Shown: positions 1-16,606, counted from the stretch's first letter. The stretch: 64,000 bases of DNA from Xestospongia muta (GCA_963693285.1 OY848922.1:6932923-6996922); one strand, 5' to 3'. The notes: a model not told the origin generated them from the letters alone. Numbers and translations are program-made.

Positions 1-6
1 GAACTT

Positions 7-131
7 CTATCTTCTCCTTTCTACAACTACTGAATTGGACTGGACACCTTCACTGGACTTCTTGCGGACTCTCTATCTTCTCTTTCCTACAATTACTGGA
101 TTGGAGACTGTCACTGGACTTCTTGGGGACT
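7..131. repeat. Two-copy direct repeat of about 66 bp
   Basis: Two adjacent diverged copies (about 7-70 and 73-131) share the order ctatcttctc, then ctacaa, then a ggactg/ggagactg segment, then cactggacttcttg. No coding capacity was recognised. It may be the edge of a longer minisatellite that starts left of the window. Confidence 0.6.
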
Positions 132-492
132 GTTCAACTACAGAGACTGTTTTATTATAAATTTTACTTTTCAATTTTTTCTTTACATTTTTTCATTACA
201 TTTTTTTTGATTAATATTTTGTTATTTAAAAACATTTTTAACCTCAACTGAAAGTTATTTTAAGTTCATACTGCTGCTTTTACTTTTCAAATCATTTTTG
301 TGACGTGAAAACTGTCTTAATAGTTTTTCGTCGTTTTTGTTACTGAACTTCATTATATTCAAAATCAACATAACAGTTTTTGGAAAGTATACGGTATTAT
401 GTATTTCGTTTGCATTTTATTTCTATATAAATTTTAGAATGTTTTAGTATACCTCCGTATACTGTAAGTATTATTTGAGAATATCCAGGAAT

Positions 493-1440
493 ATGAAGAA
501 ATACATTCAAGGCTCAACTGCTGGCTTACAAAGACCAGGTAAGTATATTATTTGGAGAACGTAATCATCTATTAACTTAGAAATTACCATATCGATATAA
601 TGTCAGTATTCCTTGTTACTGATACAATACATTTTATAGATGACCTCACTATTGGAATTTATTAATAATAATACTGAAGTTGATCCAGAGATGGTTGTGC
701 TTGAGAAAGATGTTCAACAGTTAATATCTCTAATAGAAGGTATTTTTAAATTGGAACATGTATTTTGGTTTGGTGTTGTTATAATTAATACATTATTGTG
801 AAGGCCATGTTTTAAATTTTAATTTCAATTTATGTTTAAATTGATATTAAAGTTATAAAGGATACATATATATCAATTATGTACATACTACACCAATTTA
901 TCATTCATATAATGGAAGGTTATATTTGTTTATTCTTTTTTTACTATGTGTGTTTCTCTTGTACAGAAAATCTTTTAGAAATTAGTAAACAGAAGTATCA
1001 GCCGTCTAACAATAAAAAGAGACTCTTACTACTACTAGTGACAAGTATGTCTATATCTAGTAATACATTTAGCAACATTAAATATAATAGCAGTATTTTG
1101 TCTACTTTAGATATTTCTGCTACAACTTCTTTTAGTTCACAAAATCTATATTAATTCTAATTCTTTAACTCTATAACAAAACTCTGTAACATAATCTATA
1201 AGATATGTCATGTATCAGTATAGTTTTGATGTGAGTAAATGTGAAATGACCAGTTTTCAGTATTAAATGTACAGTCAAAAAATAGAGAATAATAAAGCAA
1301 TACTCTTTTACAAACATTGTCTACAAATAAGTCAGTTAATGTAAAAGATACTAGTGACAGTAAAAATTATGAAAATAAGTACCACTGTAGTAGAAGACGA
1401 GAGTCTTTAAGGACAAAAATACAAAGCTTCATTAAGAGAG
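493..1440 (+). other. Exon-like segments of an unrecognised or decayed gene
   Basis: Three stretches look like exons: 493-538, an ATG-led stretch ending at a GTAAGT donor; 640-739, preceded by AG and ending at GT; and 967-1154, preceded by a pyrimidine-rich tract plus AG and ending in a stop. A further open stretch at about 1296-1440 encodes a basic segment before a GT. The phase of 640-739 joins to 967 and gives a readable peptide, but joining 493-538 to 640 gives a stop within a few codons. No domain was recognised. These could be 5' exons of the AMOP/VWD/SRCR gene downstream, a separate small gene, or chance. Confidence 0.25.
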
Positions 1441-2321
1441 GTATTGCTTTCTTAAACCACTATCAATTTTGATCTGTTATAAGTATGACTAATAATATTA
1501 ATATAACTTGTATTATACACAAAGTTATAATTATTATGACATAATTTAGTTTGGTCTTGTTTAGACTTGAGTACTCTTGTATACCACAATGACGTTATTT
1601 TAAACCACAAAGAAGGTGGAGATGATAATGATTTTAATGTAAGTATCAATCAATACATGCACAAATCAGGAGCAGTACATGTACATATACTATTAAGCCT
1701 AAATATATAGAGGTTATAGATTATATAGGTTATAGGGCATGTCAATTACATATGGGCAAGTCACATGGGTATAGTATAGTGAGTAGCAAAAGAATTAGTA
1801 TTAACATATCTGTGGTATTATTCACAAAGCCTTGTTTTGTTTATAAGAAGCCCTTTCAGTACAGACAGATAAACAGTAATTTATAGATGTCTGTCTTCAT
1901 GACAGAGTGCTAAATATAGTATAGAAAGACTTAATATTACTTTCATATTAGTATATTTCTTTTTATTAATTAGTATCACCATTAGAAGTTGAATCTACAA
2001 AATTGGACTCAAAGATGTTCAAATTGAAGATGATGAAGTCAGTCTTGGAGTTGGAGAAAGACTTAATATTACTTGGAATGCTAACACACTAATGGGAGAG
2101 CTTTTTTTAAAAAAATGTCAACAGTGTATATCACAATTGTAAGTTATTCACACAGTTTCTATAAGTACATGTATTTATATGTTGTGTTTGTTGACAGACA
2201 CTACACAACATTGATACAGATCGGTCTTCAGCAACACATATTCCTATCACTGATGAAAGAGCTGAAGTGACAATTTCTCATTTTGAAGAACTTGACCAAA
2301 CATCATTAAGACTACCTTAGC

Positions 2322-3050
2322 TCAGTGTTATTTAGTACAACCACTCTTAACCATAACATTGGCAAGAGAGCTGTGCCTTTAATTGCAGACATTGTAATAT
2401 ATTCTATTGGTAGAACAGTGTTGTGATTAGTGATTAAAAAAATAAAGAAAATATTTAAGAAGAGGGAAAAGAAATTACAAGATCAGTAGCCCTTTGTTTG
2501 TCTAGCATATGAAGCTTGGTATAAACATGACAGAGGTGTTAATAACAGAAGACTACCTCCTTGTCCTTGTAAGAGGTCACAGGCTGATGGAGCTGACACG
2601 GTATACACGTGAGAATATCATACAAGATATATGGAGGAGAAACAGTTTCAAAAGGACAAATGACACAAGTAGCTATAGGCGGTCCAATGTGTTAGGTAAG
2701 ACAATGAATATTTTATAGTTTACTATTTCAATTATATTATCTATACTGTTCTTATAGTCTCAGTCAACAGTGTTGTTTTGGTAGAAATGATAATCTATTA
2801 ACAGAAACTGATGGTGGTGTGCTTATAGTGTTTATTTTAACAACTGGAAGTCTATATTAGGTTAGCATTATGATATGTATAGTCTTTATTTAATTTATTT
2901 GACTTTAAAAGTTATTTATTGAATGATGTTGCTTCACATTACTTGTGTTGTGATAGGAAATATTTCTCTAGTTGTAGTAGTTGTTATCATGATCATAGAC
3001 CTAATGATAATTGTGAAGATTACCCACAACAGCCACCTCCAGATGCATAA
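2322..3050 (+). other. AMOP domain exons (part of the pseudogene)
   Basis: Exon 2322-2695 reads in one frame through an AMOP start (W-Y-K-H-D-R, then LPPCPC, then QAD). The next exon from 2758 gives SQQCCFG followed by LLTETDGG. The third, from about 2956, gives a Cys-containing segment ending CEDYPQQPPPDA. These match the AMOP order of CPC, QQCCY-like and C-x-Y motifs. In-frame stops are at 2424, 2487, 2610, 2661, 2670, 2676 and 3048. The frame is otherwise kept across the splice joins, so decay here is mainly by nonsense changes. Confidence 0.7.
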
Positions 3051-3365
3051 GCAATCATTGTCCCGTTTATACAACAATGTAAACAGTAGTCTCCATGAAT
3101 AGCATACTTTTGCAAATGTCTATGTAATAGTCAGTATTAGTATAATAATGTCATTATTTAGACTATACATATACTACTCCTATATTGAGAAGTTTTACCA
3201 AATGTCTTAGTACAATTAAGCCATTTATTTGGAATGTTACTATAACTAAAGGTCCCTAACAATTCCTAACAGTATTTTGGTGCATGATCCTTATCAATAG
3301 TATATAGAAAGTCAATATATCAATTTTATATCTATGTAAAAGGTTATAATATTATCCTTTTTTAG

Positions 3366-3892
3366 CTCGAATGTTTGGTGATCCTCATTTGGTGACATTG
3401 GATCAACATAAGTACACATTCAATGGACATGGAGAATTTACTTTAATTCAGTCATTAGACAAGTCACTTACTATACAAGCATGAATGAGTGAGCCACCTA
3501 CTAGCAGTGCTAGCAACCAAACATTAGCTGGTAGTGGTACTGTCATATCTGCTATAGTTACTAAGCATATTGAATCTGATACTGTACAGTTCGAATTGAT
3601 TGATAACAGACTGGTAGCTATAAATAGTACAAATGAAGTTGACTTCTCTGAAATATCTGACCTACAGTTTGAAAACCTGACAGTTACTAGCAAAGGCAAC
3701 AAGACTCTATGAGCAATATTGGAATCAGGAGTGACCATTACAGTTCAAGAAAAGAACAACATCTTATCAGATCTTGCTGTTACATTGTCTGATGATTACT
3801 ATCAAAATATTGGTGGGCTTTTGGGTAATTACAACAGAGACAAAGATGATGATTTACAGCCAAAGAATGGTATGGTGTGGAAAATAACATAT
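3366..3892 (+). other. von Willebrand factor type D domain (part of the pseudogene)
   Basis: The segment opens with FGDPHLVTLD followed by YTFNGHGEF, the hallmark start of a VWD domain, and closes with GGLLGNYNRDKDDD, its usual end. All of it lies in one frame except for TGA codons at 3482-3484 and 3710-3712. The sequence before 3366 is pyrimidine-rich and ends in AG. After about 3880 the reading frame changes abruptly into an SRCR C-terminal half, so exon or intron sequence appears to have been lost at that junction. Confidence 0.75.
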
Positions 3893-5346
3893 GGGACTGT
3901 CCTTACAATGATAGCTACAATTACTGCAGAAGATATCAAGATGCAGCAGTTATATGTCAATGTAAGTATACTATATTATATCACACAGAAACTATAATAT
4001 AGCAATTCACTCTTTAGATACCAATTATATTATGGACACATCTTGTAAAAATGGTGATGTACATTTAGTTGGTGGTATCAATGAACTAGAAGGTTGAGTG
4101 GAGATATGTTATAATAAGATCTTGGGAACAGTATGTCATAATTCCTGGAGTACTTATAATGCTAATATTGTATGTAAACAACTTGGACATCAACCTACAG
4201 GTTCAACTGAATCAATCACTTTAACTTATTTTGTATGTTTTGTATTAAAGGTGCAACAGCATTACAGTATAGTTATTTTGGTCATGATCAGTCACCTCAC
4301 ATTCTTACTAATGTTAAATGTTACTCATCTGGTAGTTATAATTCTCTCTTACAATGTTCTCATAATGTATCTGCTGCTATCAATTGTGGAGATGGCGCTA
4401 TAGCTAGTGTAGTTTGTGTTGGTAAGAATTTTACTAATGCTATAGTGGTAGAATTTCCATTTGTTCAAATACAGAGTCTTGTATTGATGGTTCTGTTAAA
4501 CTGAGTGGTTCTTCTATTAAGTATGCTGGTTGTGTTGAAATTTGTATAAAAGGAATATGGACCACACTTTGTAATGAGAGCTGGGACTTCGAAGATGCTC
4601 AAATTGTTTTTAAAGAATTAAGATACTATCCATATGGTGAGATACAAGTAATTATAATTGTAACTGATAGTTGTGAAAAGAAAAAAGACAATTGTGATGG
4701 AATTTTAAAAATAAAATTAAACTAATATAGTGACCTGACTTATATATAATTGTTTATTATATTGAACTTTTATTAAATGCACATAACTGTTCTATTACTA
4801 TCTTACATTTTATGTTAAGAACAAAATAACCATAATAACAACTGATAGTCTTGTGTGGAAGGAAAAATTGACCTTTTTGTTAAATACATTATTTCTTCTT
4901 ACAAATAACATTAGTACATTGCATTTTTTAAAGCTATTGCACTTAGTAATGTAATGCTCTATTACTTTACAGGTGCTGTTCCAACATATAACTGTTATAA
5001 CTATCATTTTGTATCACTGATATCGATTGTACTGGTTCTGAAGAAAATCTTGTGAACTGTTCACATAGCAATACTGTATTATATAATTGTAACTCTCATG
5101 ATGATGCTGAAGTTGTTTGTCAAGGTATATATTAGTTTGATCTAAAATAATTAACTTATAACATAATAGTGTCTGTTAAACAAGCTAATTGTACTAATGG
5201 TGAAGTCAGACTAGTGGATGGTAGTGGTCCTCATGAGGGAAGAGTTGAAGTCTGTATCAATGAAGCTTGGGGAACAGTATGTTCTAGTAGTTGGAACACT
5301 GATGATGCTAATGTTGTCTGTAAACAGCAAGGATACTTACCTTTAG
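3893..5346 (+). other. Series of SRCR half-domain exons (part of the pseudogene)
   Basis: SRCR pieces are seen at about 3893-3961 (C-terminal half, YCRRYQDAAVICQ), 4018-4200 (N-terminal half with GTVCHNSW and NIVCKQLG), 4251-4421 (C-terminal half with LLQCSHN), 4475-4636 (N-terminal half), 4973-5125 (C-terminal half with DCTGSEENLVNCSH) and 5170-5346 (N-terminal half with GRVEVC and NVVCKQQGY). Splitting each SRCR domain over two exons with AG/GT borders is as expected for this class. Damage includes a TGA at 4095-4097 where Arg is usual (E-G-x-V-E-I-C), a Cys to Phe change in the VCK motif at about 4610, and a frame break near 5020. Confidence 0.75.
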
Positions 5347-5519
5347 GTTTGAATTTTAAAAATACATGTAAAATTATTGCTTTGCCATATCATGTTTTTT
5401 CCTATCATAATTAGAAACAATGGTCAAAACTAATTATGAGATGTTCAGTAAAACATTCACTTCATCACTATCAGAGAGTTTCCTTCTCATTTTAACAGTT
5501 GTCTTTATATACATCTAGT

Positions 5520-5987
5520 AATATATTAGTTGACAATTACATACAAAGAGTGTACAGGTCACATCTTATACTACTCACCACATGATTGCTTATCATAACA
5601 GACATATAGCATAAAACAAGCTTTAATGTTTCCAGAGTCCATAATAATAATTATATGAGCATGTATGATTAGTAGTGGGTGTACAGACTACATAACGAAC
5701 AAATTGTTCATATATAGAGACATCGTGTGTTTAAATTATACAAACAGTAATAACGGTCTATTTCGGAAATCGTCGACTTTTGATTAAGAGCTCTTTTATG
5801 TGCGATTTTTTGACAAATAGTACAAAATTTACATAAGGCTGCTACATTTCCGTTTTTTTATTCCCAGCCAAAGAAATTGCTGAGGATCTTAACATCTGGT
5901 TGATTTCCTAGAAAGTGGATTTTGGTGCAAACGTTAACGGCGAGTCCACAGTACTTCATTCATCTACTGTTAAAACACGTTGCCGTT
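5520..5987 (+). promoter_or_regulatory. Shortened upstream region of gene 1
   Basis: It starts with a copy of the family-wide dispersed repeat (about 5525-5705) and passes directly at about 5712 into the promoter-proximal block shared by all five genes (cggaaatcgtcgactttt at 5764-5781). In gene 3 the same two landmarks, about 29447 and about 29911, are roughly 450 bp apart. The intervening part, holding the E-box-like and ATAAATAAAA motifs, is missing here. A tatata at 5711 is the only TATA-like string left. Gene 1 may therefore lack a normal promoter. Confidence 0.5.
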
Positions 5988-8900
5988 ATGAGCTTGTGTC
6001 ATATCTATTATATAACATCAGTTATACTGTATATCTACAGTGGATATGTTACTGCTTCTGAGTATTATGTCTCTGCAGCTCCTAATGGAGAAACTTGTCC
6101 TACTACTGACTTACCCTGTCATAACCTCTCTTACTATATTGCCGATAATGCATCTTACTTCACTGATGATGCAATCTTCTACTTCCTAAAGGGAACTCAT
6201 ACTCTACAAGGTATATTAAATATCAGCAATGTAAGTAATATAACTCTACAGGGACTGGGTGATATAGAACAAGGCTTCCATGAGACAGTTATGCAATCTA
6301 CTTCAGTAATAAAGTGTAATGATTACAATGAAGCTGCTGGTATGCAATTTACTAGTAGTAGTGATGTTGTATTGGAATCATTAACAATAGCAAATTGTGG
6401 ATTTAAAAGGAATCGATATTATAGTGCGAGCTTATACTTTGTTAACATCAATAGTGTCATATTGGAGTGTGTGTCAGTTCAGAATAGCTTGGGAGATGGA
6501 CTTGTTCTTGTCAATGGTAATGACGTGTTAATTGCTAATTCCTCATTTGGAAATAATGGAGCTCGTGAGACTTATGTAGGCAATGCATATATAATGTTTG
6601 ATGACCAGATTAACAGAGTGTCAACTTTACTATTTTAAATACAAATTTTATATTGGGCTTAGGATATGGTATGCGTTTGTGGAGTGATAATGATAATGAA
6701 CCTAATGTAATAATTGAAAATAGTATCTTTTCCCACAATATTGGAGGAGGAGTAGTAATTTATTTACATGGAGGTGGCAGTATTGAATTTAGTAAATGTT
6801 CTATATACAACAATGCTGCTAGGTTTGGAGGAGGATTGTATATTAGATCAAATAGTGATGGCAGTATTGAAATTAGTAACTGCAATATATATAGCAATAC
6901 TGCCGAAGTGAATGCAGGAGGAGTGCGGATGCTTTCCTTAGTAGGTGGTAGTATTGTATTTATTAATTGCTCTATATATGATAATACTGCTCAGTCTGAA
7001 GGAGGAGGAATGTACATTAATTTGTATGGAGAAAGTGGTAGCAATGTCTTCAGTAACTGCAATATATTCAACAATACGGCATACTTTGCATCAGCTTTGG
7101 TTCTCCTTTCATTTAGAGCAACTCCAACTTTAACAAGTAGCTTTCATTTCACAAATGTTTCATTTCATTTCAATAAAGTATATGACAGGCCAAATGTACA
7201 ACAAAAAGGATATCGATCTGCTGTTGTAGTATTTAGTGTTTTTAATATTACTTTTGAGCAAATTGAAATTAGTAATCACAACACGACTGGTTTAATTTGT
7301 GACAATAGTGTAATAACAATTAAGAGACAAAATATGTTTGCAAACAACTCAGGCATTTATGGTGGAGGTATTGCTTTGTATGATTTCTCACAAATATTGG
7401 TAAATCAAAATACAAACATATCATTTATCAATAATCATGCCAGTAAATCAGGTGGAGGAATCTTTGTGTATCATGATGAAGTTCTTAGTATAGACCTTGC
7501 AAATGAATGTCCTTTTAGAGTTATTCCTCATCATTATCCTAATGATACTAAAACAGTGTTATATTTTGTCAACAATACAGCTGGAATATCAGGTGATGTC
7601 CTATATGGTGGTAAAATTGAAAATTGTACAAGCACACTTTACTTTTATCAGCTATTTTACTATCCTCAACAGACAGGTCTATCAGTAGTGTCATCGGATC
7701 CTATTCAAGTGTGTTTTTGTGAATCAAGCAGACAAAATTGTTCTATTACAAACATGAGTATATTTTTAACACCTGGAATAGATGTCAATATACCACTAGC
7801 TACAGTTGGTATTTTAGATGGGTTAACACAGGGTGTGATAAAATTGAACTCATCAGATAATTCATATATTGTGCAATATAATAACAATAGACTAAATGCA
7901 ACTTGTACTGATGTAATCTTCACATTAAGAATAAACACTTCATTGAGCTCAACACAAGTCTATGCTACACTTAATAATTCATTCAGTGAACCTTTATATG
8001 ATCCTTACATTAAAGTCATTAAAGTTATTATTGAGCCATGTCCTAATGGTTATCCATTAGTTAATGGCTCTTGCATTTGCAGACGAAAATTAAATTCAGG
8101 TTCCATAACTTGTGATATTAACTCCCAAATTATAACTAGAGATGGTGATATGTGGATTGGTTATGAAAATGATTCAAACTGTCTTATTGTTTATTCTATC
8201 TGTCCCTTCCATTATTGTAATACCAGTAGTATTAGTTTTATGTTTAACTATTCCAGCAAACAATGTCTTTACAATCGATCAGGATTACTCTGTGGACAAT
8301 GTTCTGAAGGATTTAGTCTCATGTTAGGTTCTGATCAATGTGAACAATGTTCTAATAACTACATAGCTCTTATCATTCCATTTGCTTTAGCTGGTATAGC
8401 ACTGGTAGCTTTTATTATTGTTTTAAACTTAACTGTGTCTGTAGGTACAATCAATGGACTTATATTCTATGCTAATATTGTCAAAATATACGAACCTATC
8501 TTCTTTCCTAAGCACACTGTGAATTTTCTTAGTCAGTTCATTTCCTGGATCAATTTAGATCTAGGTGTTAAGACTTGTTTCTATAACAAAATGAATTCTT
8601 GTGGTAAAATATGGCTTCAATTTGTCTTCCAAGCATATGTTTGGCTTATTATAATATTTATTATAATATTATTACGATATTCTAGCAAACTAGTTCGACT
8701 TGTTGGAAGACAAGCAATTCCAGTACTAGCCACTATGATCCTTCTCTCTTATACCAAACTGATACGCACTGTTTTTCAGGCTCTTTATTTCACTGAAATT
8801 CCATGTGCTGATAGTATGAATAATACTATCATATTATTGAGGTGGTACATTGATGCTAATGTCCAATATGTAAGAGGTTGTCATCTACCATTGTTCCTGT

Positions 8901-9624
8901 TCTCACTGGCTGTACTCATTTTACTTATTGTTCCATACACCTTCTACCTTCTTACTATACCATTATTGGAAGGACCTCTATCAAAGTACATGTGTTGCTG
9001 CCAAAAATTGTCAACATATATGAAGCCTTTCTTTGATGCATATGGAGGTCCATATAAGGACAAATATCGTTTTTGGACTGGATTTTTACTCCTAGTTCGT
9101 GTTATCTTAGCACTGGTTGTGTCTCTAGATACTGAGGCTACTACCAGTTTGAATGTGTTAACATCTTTTCTGAATTTAATTATGTTCATATATATCTTTT
9201 TGAAGGGAATATATCGGCATTTTTCTTTGGATTATTTTGAAGCATTTTTCATTCTAAACCTCATGTTTATGGCTTATATGAATGTACGAACTTCAAACAA
9301 CAACGATGAATTAATAGGACAAGAGTCAAGTATTGTTTTAGTATCAATATCATTGTTGTATTTTGTGGTATTATATTATATCATGTCTGGGATCGTCTGA
9401 TGTTCTATAATCTCTGGGATCGTGTCTTCAAGTATAATTGGCAACAATCAATTACAAAGGTCAAAAAAATAGTGAAGAAACCTCCACAATCATTTAATTC
9501 TAATGATTTGGAACTTTTTTTAATGCATTCAAAATCACCTGATGGTGAAAGGAGATATGTTTCAATGTCAGTGGTGTCAGTAGAAATGAAACGAGAATCA
9601 ATATTGTTTGATCAAGATAACTAG
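5988..9624 (+). pseudogene. Gene 1: beta-helix/multi-pass membrane protein, two frameshifts
   Basis: First member of the array. The start at 5988 is chosen by alignment with the other copies, which begin MSWCHIY (here MSLCHIY). The order is signal peptide, N-terminal beta-helix-like region, about five rungs of 26-29 residues, Cys-rich segment with RSGLLCGQC, eight or nine hydrophobic segments, and a tail ending at the stop at 9622-9624. Compared with the paralogs, one base is missing at about 6621 and one T at about 9353; each moves the frame, giving open segments 5988-6638, 6653-9400 and 9400-9624. Everything between the lesions stays open, so inactivation is recent or one lesion is a sequencing error. 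Possible poly(A) signals are AATAAA at 9696 and 9731. Confidence 0.8.
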
Positions 9625-13635
<4,011 letters not shown>

Positions 13636-16400
13636 GTACATATATCATATATGTGTGTGTGTAGTTATACTGGTTGCTAAATGAAACCAGTATAACCAGA
13701 CACAAGCACACATCAAAATGTTATTTCATGGCAAAAAGTAAACATCATAATGTTTTGATTACTAATCTACTATTAATTTGGGCCTTAGCTGTAAATATGG
13801 AGTTCATTACGAGTAAGTTAGTAATCCAAAAAGTTATGGTAGTACCATTGTTAATGGATGATGTAATACTAATATATTCTTATTACACAGGTCTTTAAAG
13901 CTAAAAAGAAAGAAATATATTCCAGTAGTAATATATTCATATAATATAGAGTTACATCCTCTTTTGTTATATTTTTATATCAATATGACAAAATGAGCAT
14001 GGCCAGAATGAAGGGACAAAATATCTAATTTTGTAGAGATATTTAACCAAAAGTCAATGAATGAGATAAAACAACAGCCTTTAGATAATGTATAGATACA
14101 AAATTTCCTTTTTCTAAGAAATATGGGAGTGGTCCTTAATGTGCATTATTAATTAGTTTAAGTGTCACATATTATTGAGCTAATAACACTTGATGTCATC
14201 ATCATCTAATCTTCTTGAGCTACAGGTACCTCCATAGCACCACATGTCATCATGTAAAATTTTCTTCACTAAAACAATACAATTCCTTATTAGGTATTGC
14301 TACTTTACAATATAGTGTTTGATACAGTAACACAGTCTAATATTGATGTTTGATAAATCAATATATGTTTATACTGGTTGTGTTTAACAATCTTATTAGA
14401 TGCAATAAGTCAACAAATAATGTTTTGATTACTAATGTATTTTGGAATTGACTGTTTATGTTTTTTATTATGTTTAAACTAATGTTGATTTATGTAATGC
14501 TAAATCAGAGCTATTACTATGGAGATTTATATACACTTCAATGTATTTTGTATGGATATGCGCAGCCAAAATGTTCATGAAACATTTTAAAAGTATAATT
14601 TTAACTGTGACATACTACTGATATGGAGTGATTCTGGTATATTAGTGTGGATTGTTAAGGTGCATTATTCAACTGACAAAACAGTCTAGTGTAAATTAAC
14701 TGACAATATTTACTGATTACATGTCATTCAATTAGATAAGTATTTGTGTAGTTACTTCACATTAACACTTTTTCAATTCTTTTAGACAAATATTAGTAAA
14801 GTGTCTTCACAGATATATATGGTGGTGGTCCTGGTATATTAGCATGTATATTGCTAAGGTACATTATTCAGATTGATGTATATATCATTCATATAATTGT
14901 TATATCTTGTATATGATAGTAGTGTATATAGTAAGAATAATAAGATAATTGCGTTGTCTTAACAATTAGTTTAGACAATGTTCCATTTACTGTGTTATTA
15001 TAGCTAGTGAATATAATAATTATAAAGTTATCGTTTCAGTTATAACAAACAGTTAATATTTATATACACCTAGTGACAAACAATTACTGTAGTGGTCATC
15101 TCCTCCTTTATCACAACAGAGGTAAATGACATAATACAAACTTTTAAGATGATTACAGTCAATAATGATATAAGACACATGCAAATTGCACTCTGTATGG
15201 TACATAGACGTGTGTCGTTAGTAGTGGATGTACAAACCATGTAAATAAAGTAGTTATAAAGTTTCCCACTAGGAGATAGATCTTTAAGTCAGTGTCTAGT
15301 ATATAGTCTAAGTGACTACTACATTCACCTAAGCTAAATAATAGACATTGATTTAAGATAAGTCTGTCAATATTGTTTCTAAGAGACCAACATGTATACT
15401 TTAGGAAATTCTACTAGATAACTGCTGAGTTTTATAAGTGGGTACAATTTTAACTAGTTAGAATTGTCTTATATCAAATGATGCATACCTAATGTGATTG
15501 TGAGATATCAAAGCATTCATTCAATCACTATACTAACACAATTTCAATCAAGTGTGCCCTGCCTCATAAGTTAGTGACTTATTTTTAAAATTTTTCATCT
15601 AATTTACATAGTCTATAGGAAAGTTGTCTTTATGTGCAGGTAGTGACAGATTGCTTGACAATTACATACAAATATTGTACAGGTGGCCTCTTACCACATG
15701 ACTTCTTATAACAACACACACATGACACAAAAAAATCTTTTAATGTTATGACAATAAATAATATGATACAGTAACATATATGATTAGTAGAAATACAAAC
15801 TGTACGAATAGTGTACTGGTCATGTCTTATCATATTGATTATATGATTGATTATCTTAACAGACGCAGGATACAAAACAAGCTTTTAATGTGATCACATA
15901 TAGTATAATAATATGTATAATTAGTAGTGGGTGTACAGACTATATGATTAGTAAATTGTTCATCTATTTTAGAAATGTAGATGTAAAGGTTTTCTCCACT
16001 AGTAAATACAGGAATGACTGGTATATATTAGAGGTTAATAAAGTAAAAGAATACTACAGTCTGAGGAGTAAAGTTTTGATTGACAAAGTTCCAAATTAAC
16101 AATTACCTTAATATGATTTTATGATTATATAATGTCATACAGTGTTGTTTATTAGTCATTTGTAGTAGTAAGAGAAGCTAAGTCTCTTATTGTTAGATGT
16201 ATAGAAAAGTTCTTTTCTGTGCATGTACCATACATACAATGAAAAGTACTTGCCATATATACACACAGTTACTATCTGTTAAGCAAACAGAGACGTGTGT
16301 TAATGTTCCATCATACATAGCTATATGGCTCTAACTTCTGAGAGGATTGTACCTAACGTTATTATTTTAGTGATAAAACAAATCATTTCTAGATAATGTA
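13636..16400. repeat. Repeat-rich spacer before gene 2
   Basis: No convincing gene. Copies of the dispersed unit with a gtacaggt/cctctta core are at about 15075, 15645 and 15825. The last of these runs into the upstream homology shared with 28500-29890 and 52985-54330. The small open frames here (for example 15630-15875 minus) recur only because the repeat recurs. Confidence 0.65.
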
Positions 16401-16606
16401 ATCGTCACGTGTCGTTCTTCAAACTTCAAAGTATATATTGTCGCATAAATAAAAACGACGACATCATCTGTTTTATGCAAACAGTAAAAACGATCTATTT
16501 AGGAAATCGTCGACTTTTACTGGACATCTGATTGATCTCCTAGAAGGTGCATTTTGACGCACACGGTATCTCCCGTACTATTTCATTCGTTAAAAAAGCT
16601 ACCGTC
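16401..16606 (+). promoter_or_regulatory. Candidate promoter of gene 2
   Basis: It has CACGTG at 16406-16411, an ATAAATAAAA TATA-like string at 16445-16454, and the conserved block cgatctatttaggaaatcg followed by tcgactttt at about 16491-16518. The same three elements in the same order lie upstream of gene 5. Gene 3 has a mutated E-box, and gene 4 has CACGTG plus TATATAAAA. The spacing from the TATA-like string to the ATG is about 150-165 bp in genes 2-5. No transcription start site can be read from sequence alone. Confidence 0.5.

Larger units (their letters stand above)
1565..5346 (+). pseudogene. Decayed AMOP-VWD-SRCR extracellular/adhesion gene
   Basis: This is a multi-exon gene remnant on the + strand. 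Recognisable pieces in order are: an acidic segment before a GTAAGT donor (about 1565-1639), segments of unknown type (about 1990-2310), an AMOP domain split over three exons (2322-3050), a von Willebrand type D domain (3366-about 3892), and at least four SRCR half-domain exons (3893-5346). AMOP and VWD together occur in secreted or membrane adhesion proteins such as the MUC4/SUSD2 type, and SRCR repeats are abundant in sponges. In-frame stops lie in the AMOP, VWD and first SRCR exons, with frame jumps before 3893 and near 5020. The last exon is an N-terminal SRCR half with no partner before the beta-helix gene array starts. The extent 5' of 2322 is weakly supported. Confidence 0.75.

Noticed and set aside
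3448..3738. Minus-strand 96-codon frame
   Set aside because: Antisense to the VWD exon, which has clear domain motifs on the + strand.
6945..9189. Several 60-80 codon frames inside gene 1 (and matching ones in genes 2-5)
   Set aside because: Same positions in each paralog, in other frames or antisense. They are shadows of the conserved coding sequence.
15630..15875. Minus-strand 81-codon frame with relatives at 29104-29358 and 53590-53829
   Set aside because: It lies wholly in the dispersed repeat and has no domain. Recurrence follows from duplication of the repeat.
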